From NCBI RefSeq assembly GCF_024518575.1, contig NZ_JANIHG010000013.1:1-39886 (forward strand): DNA of 39,886 nt, read 5' to 3'. Shown here piece by piece: positions 39,067 through 39,886 of this stretch. Every line of letters starts with the position of its first letter. Position 1 is the stretch's first letter. A program made the translations under genes and the position numbers. The stretch comes from Methanothrix sp. (lineage in GTDB: Archaea > Halobacteriota > Methanosarcinia > Methanotrichales > Methanotrichaceae). Below the pieces are notes generated by a model that was not told where the DNA came from, searched no databases, and was given only the letters and a program-made list of their open reading frames with translations.

Positions 39067-39567
39067 TTAACCACGGTTTTCAGAGTCCTCTCTGTATCGA
39101 CATGCGTTATACACCTCTGAGATGATCTCGTGGCTCAGCCAGTATCCGCCCTGGATTCTGGGGATCTCCGGATAGCTCTCGACCGTCTCGATGCCCAGGC
39201 ACGACATGCCTGAATCGCGGATATCCTTCACGACAGACCATGGTATCAGATGAGCGATTTTCGATCTGCCTCTACCTCCACGGAACTCAACTGCCAGCAC
39301 CCCTGTGCGACCCGAGAGCTCTATGAACCTGCTCTCCCTCTCGATCTGATCGCAGGAGAAGTGCTGCTTGAAATAAAGAGGCCCCTCTGCGGCAAGGCTC
39401 TTGCACTCAATAGCGAGGTAGTACTCAGGGTACCTTGAGTCGACAAGCACATCCATGTGCTGTGCGGAGAACCTGGCCTGCCTGAGCCTGTATGCGATCG
39501 CCTCGATCTTCTCTCTCTCGAAGAATCTATTGAATGCCCTAACAAGCTCCCATTCGAACTCCGCCAA
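39067..39567 (-). CDS. PD-(D/E)XK nuclease-like protein (Holliday junction resolvase-like)
   Basis: The 166-residue product has an N-terminal helix (FEWELVRAFNRFFEREKIEAIAYRLRQ), then the nuclease core HMDVLVDSRYPEYYLAIECKSL, in which Asp and the ECK triad fit the D...ExK metal site, and KQHFSCDQIERESRFIELSGRTGVLAVEFR, which resembles archaeal Holliday-junction-resolvase-like proteins. TTG 39567 is the apparent start; a TATA box about 25 nt upstream suggests a leaderless or near-leaderless mRNA. It is divergent from the small SAP-like gene, sharing a 65-bp promoter region. Confidence 0.75.
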   Translation of the reverse strand: MAEFEWELVRAFNRFFEREKIEAIAYRLRQARFSAQHMDVLVDSRYPEYYLAIECKSLAAEGPLYFKQHFSCDQIERESRFIELSGRTGVLAVEFRGGRGRSKIAHLIPWSVVKDIRDSGMSCLGIETVESYPEIPRIQGGYWLSHEIISEVYNACRYREDSENRG

Positions 39568-39587
39568 GCAAACCCCTGTGAGATGAG

Positions 39588-39597
39588 AATATATATG
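39588..39597. promoter_or_regulatory. Shared A/T core of divergent promoters
   Basis: AATATATATG is readable as a TATA box on both strands: about 25 nt before the nuclease start on the minus strand and about 40 nt before TTG 39633 on the plus strand. Confidence 0.5.
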
Positions 39598-39632
39598 TTT
39601 ATGATTCTTGTGATCTCAGAGAGGTGGTTGTA

Positions 39633-39785
39633 TTGGATCCTGAGGAGATCGCGGCAAAGTACACCATGAAGGATCTTAGGCCGATAGCCAAGAAGTACGG
39701 GATCCCTACCCGGTGCGTGAAGAAGATAGATATCGTCAGGCAGCTCCCTCCCGAGGCGCTGGAGGAGCTGGAGAAGAAGGTCTGA
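39633..39785 (+). CDS. 50-residue SAP/LEM-like helical protein
   Basis: A short gene starting at TTG 39633, 6 nt after GAGGTG. The product is MDPEEIAAKYTMKDLRPIAK, then KYGIPTRCVKKIDIVRQL, then an acidic helix ending ELEKKV. The helix-turn-helix spacing 'MKDLRPIAKKYGIP....K.DIVRQL' resembles SAP domains that bind DNA. Codon bias and the ribosome-binding site support it despite its size. It is divergent from the nuclease-like gene, which may be a functional partner in DNA repair. Confidence 0.6.
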   Translation: MDPEEIAAKYTMKDLRPIAKKYGIPTRCVKKIDIVRQLPPEALEELEKKV

Positions 39786-39848
39786 GAGATCCATAGCGAA
39801 TCGCTGCCGTATCATTGAACCCCTGCTCCATCCGGTGGGCGATCTGAC

Positions 39849-39886
39849 ATGTGGGATGCATTGATATCTGCAATTATCGTTGAACC
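39849..39886 (+). CDS. Possible start of a gene running off the right edge
   Basis: ATG 39849 opens MWDALISAIIVE and continues to the end of the window; GGTGG stands 10 nt upstream. The beginning is hydrophobic, but too little is present to judge. Confidence 0.3.
   Translation, partial: MWDALISAIIVE

Noticed and set aside
1-39886. CRISPR arrays
   Set aside because: No run of regularly spaced identical repeats was found; the TCGAGCACAC motif is dispersed, not arrayed.

Overview
The window looks like chromosomal DNA of an acetate-using methanogenic archaeon of the genus Methanothrix (Methanosaeta), probably a thermophilic species. The archaeal character is clear from the replication and transcription genes (PCNA, primase large subunit PriL, transcription factor TFS), a group II chaperonin, an intron-containing tRNA with a bulge-helix-bulge motif, and TATA boxes lying about 27 nt before leaderless starts. 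The genus call rests on a two-subunit ATP-citrate lyase, known from Methanothrix, next to formate dehydrogenase genes. It is an inference from memory, not a database result.

Layout. 1-3.7 kb: end of a membrane-anchored protein, aroA, then a minus-strand information-processing block (TFS; pcn-priL overlapping by 4 nt). 3.8-7.1 kb: remnants of IS200/IS605-type TnpB elements lying directly against a znuACB-type metal ABC importer. 7.1-9.4 kb: a secreted anchored protein, a decayed intergenic stretch and a pRiA4b ORF-3 family gene. 9.4-13.7 kb: ATP-citrate lyase operon (aclB-aclA), divergent from a methyltransferase-like gene that ends against tRNA-Pro. 14-17.6 kb: thioredoxin/NHL protein, SPL-like radical SAM protein, a secreted SdrD-B-like surface protein and tRNA-Thr.

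17.6-22.4 kb holds the most interesting unit: one minus-strand operon-like run of ArsR, a rhodanese lipoprotein, an Acr3 arsenite permease, a winged-helix/Fe-S protein, DsrE-, DsrF- and DsrH-like sulfur-relay proteins, and a small unknown protein. Adjacent genes overlap or lie a few bases apart, and a perfect inverted repeat sits at the promoter. 22.5-26.3 kb: nth, small unknown proteins, a YkvA-like protein, a small basic protein and thiI (with no ordinary start codon). 26.5-33.2 kb: a four-gene operon with two different formate-dehydrogenase catalytic subunits plus sulfhydrogenase beta- and gamma-like electron-transfer subunits. 33.7-35.4 kb: thermosome. 35.9-38.6 kb: tRNA-Arg(TCG) with a 16-nt intron and a long U32 peptidase. 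39-39.9 kb: a PD-(D/E)XK nuclease divergent from a 50-residue SAP-like protein.

Three 116-bp miniature inverted-repeat elements sharing the end TGCTGTGTYGRATAA are scattered through the window; two have perfect 8-bp target duplications. Two sit just upstream of the core promoters of the ars/dsr and formate dehydrogenase operons, and the third splits a small reading frame. Several perfect palindromes overlap TATA boxes and are candidate operators.
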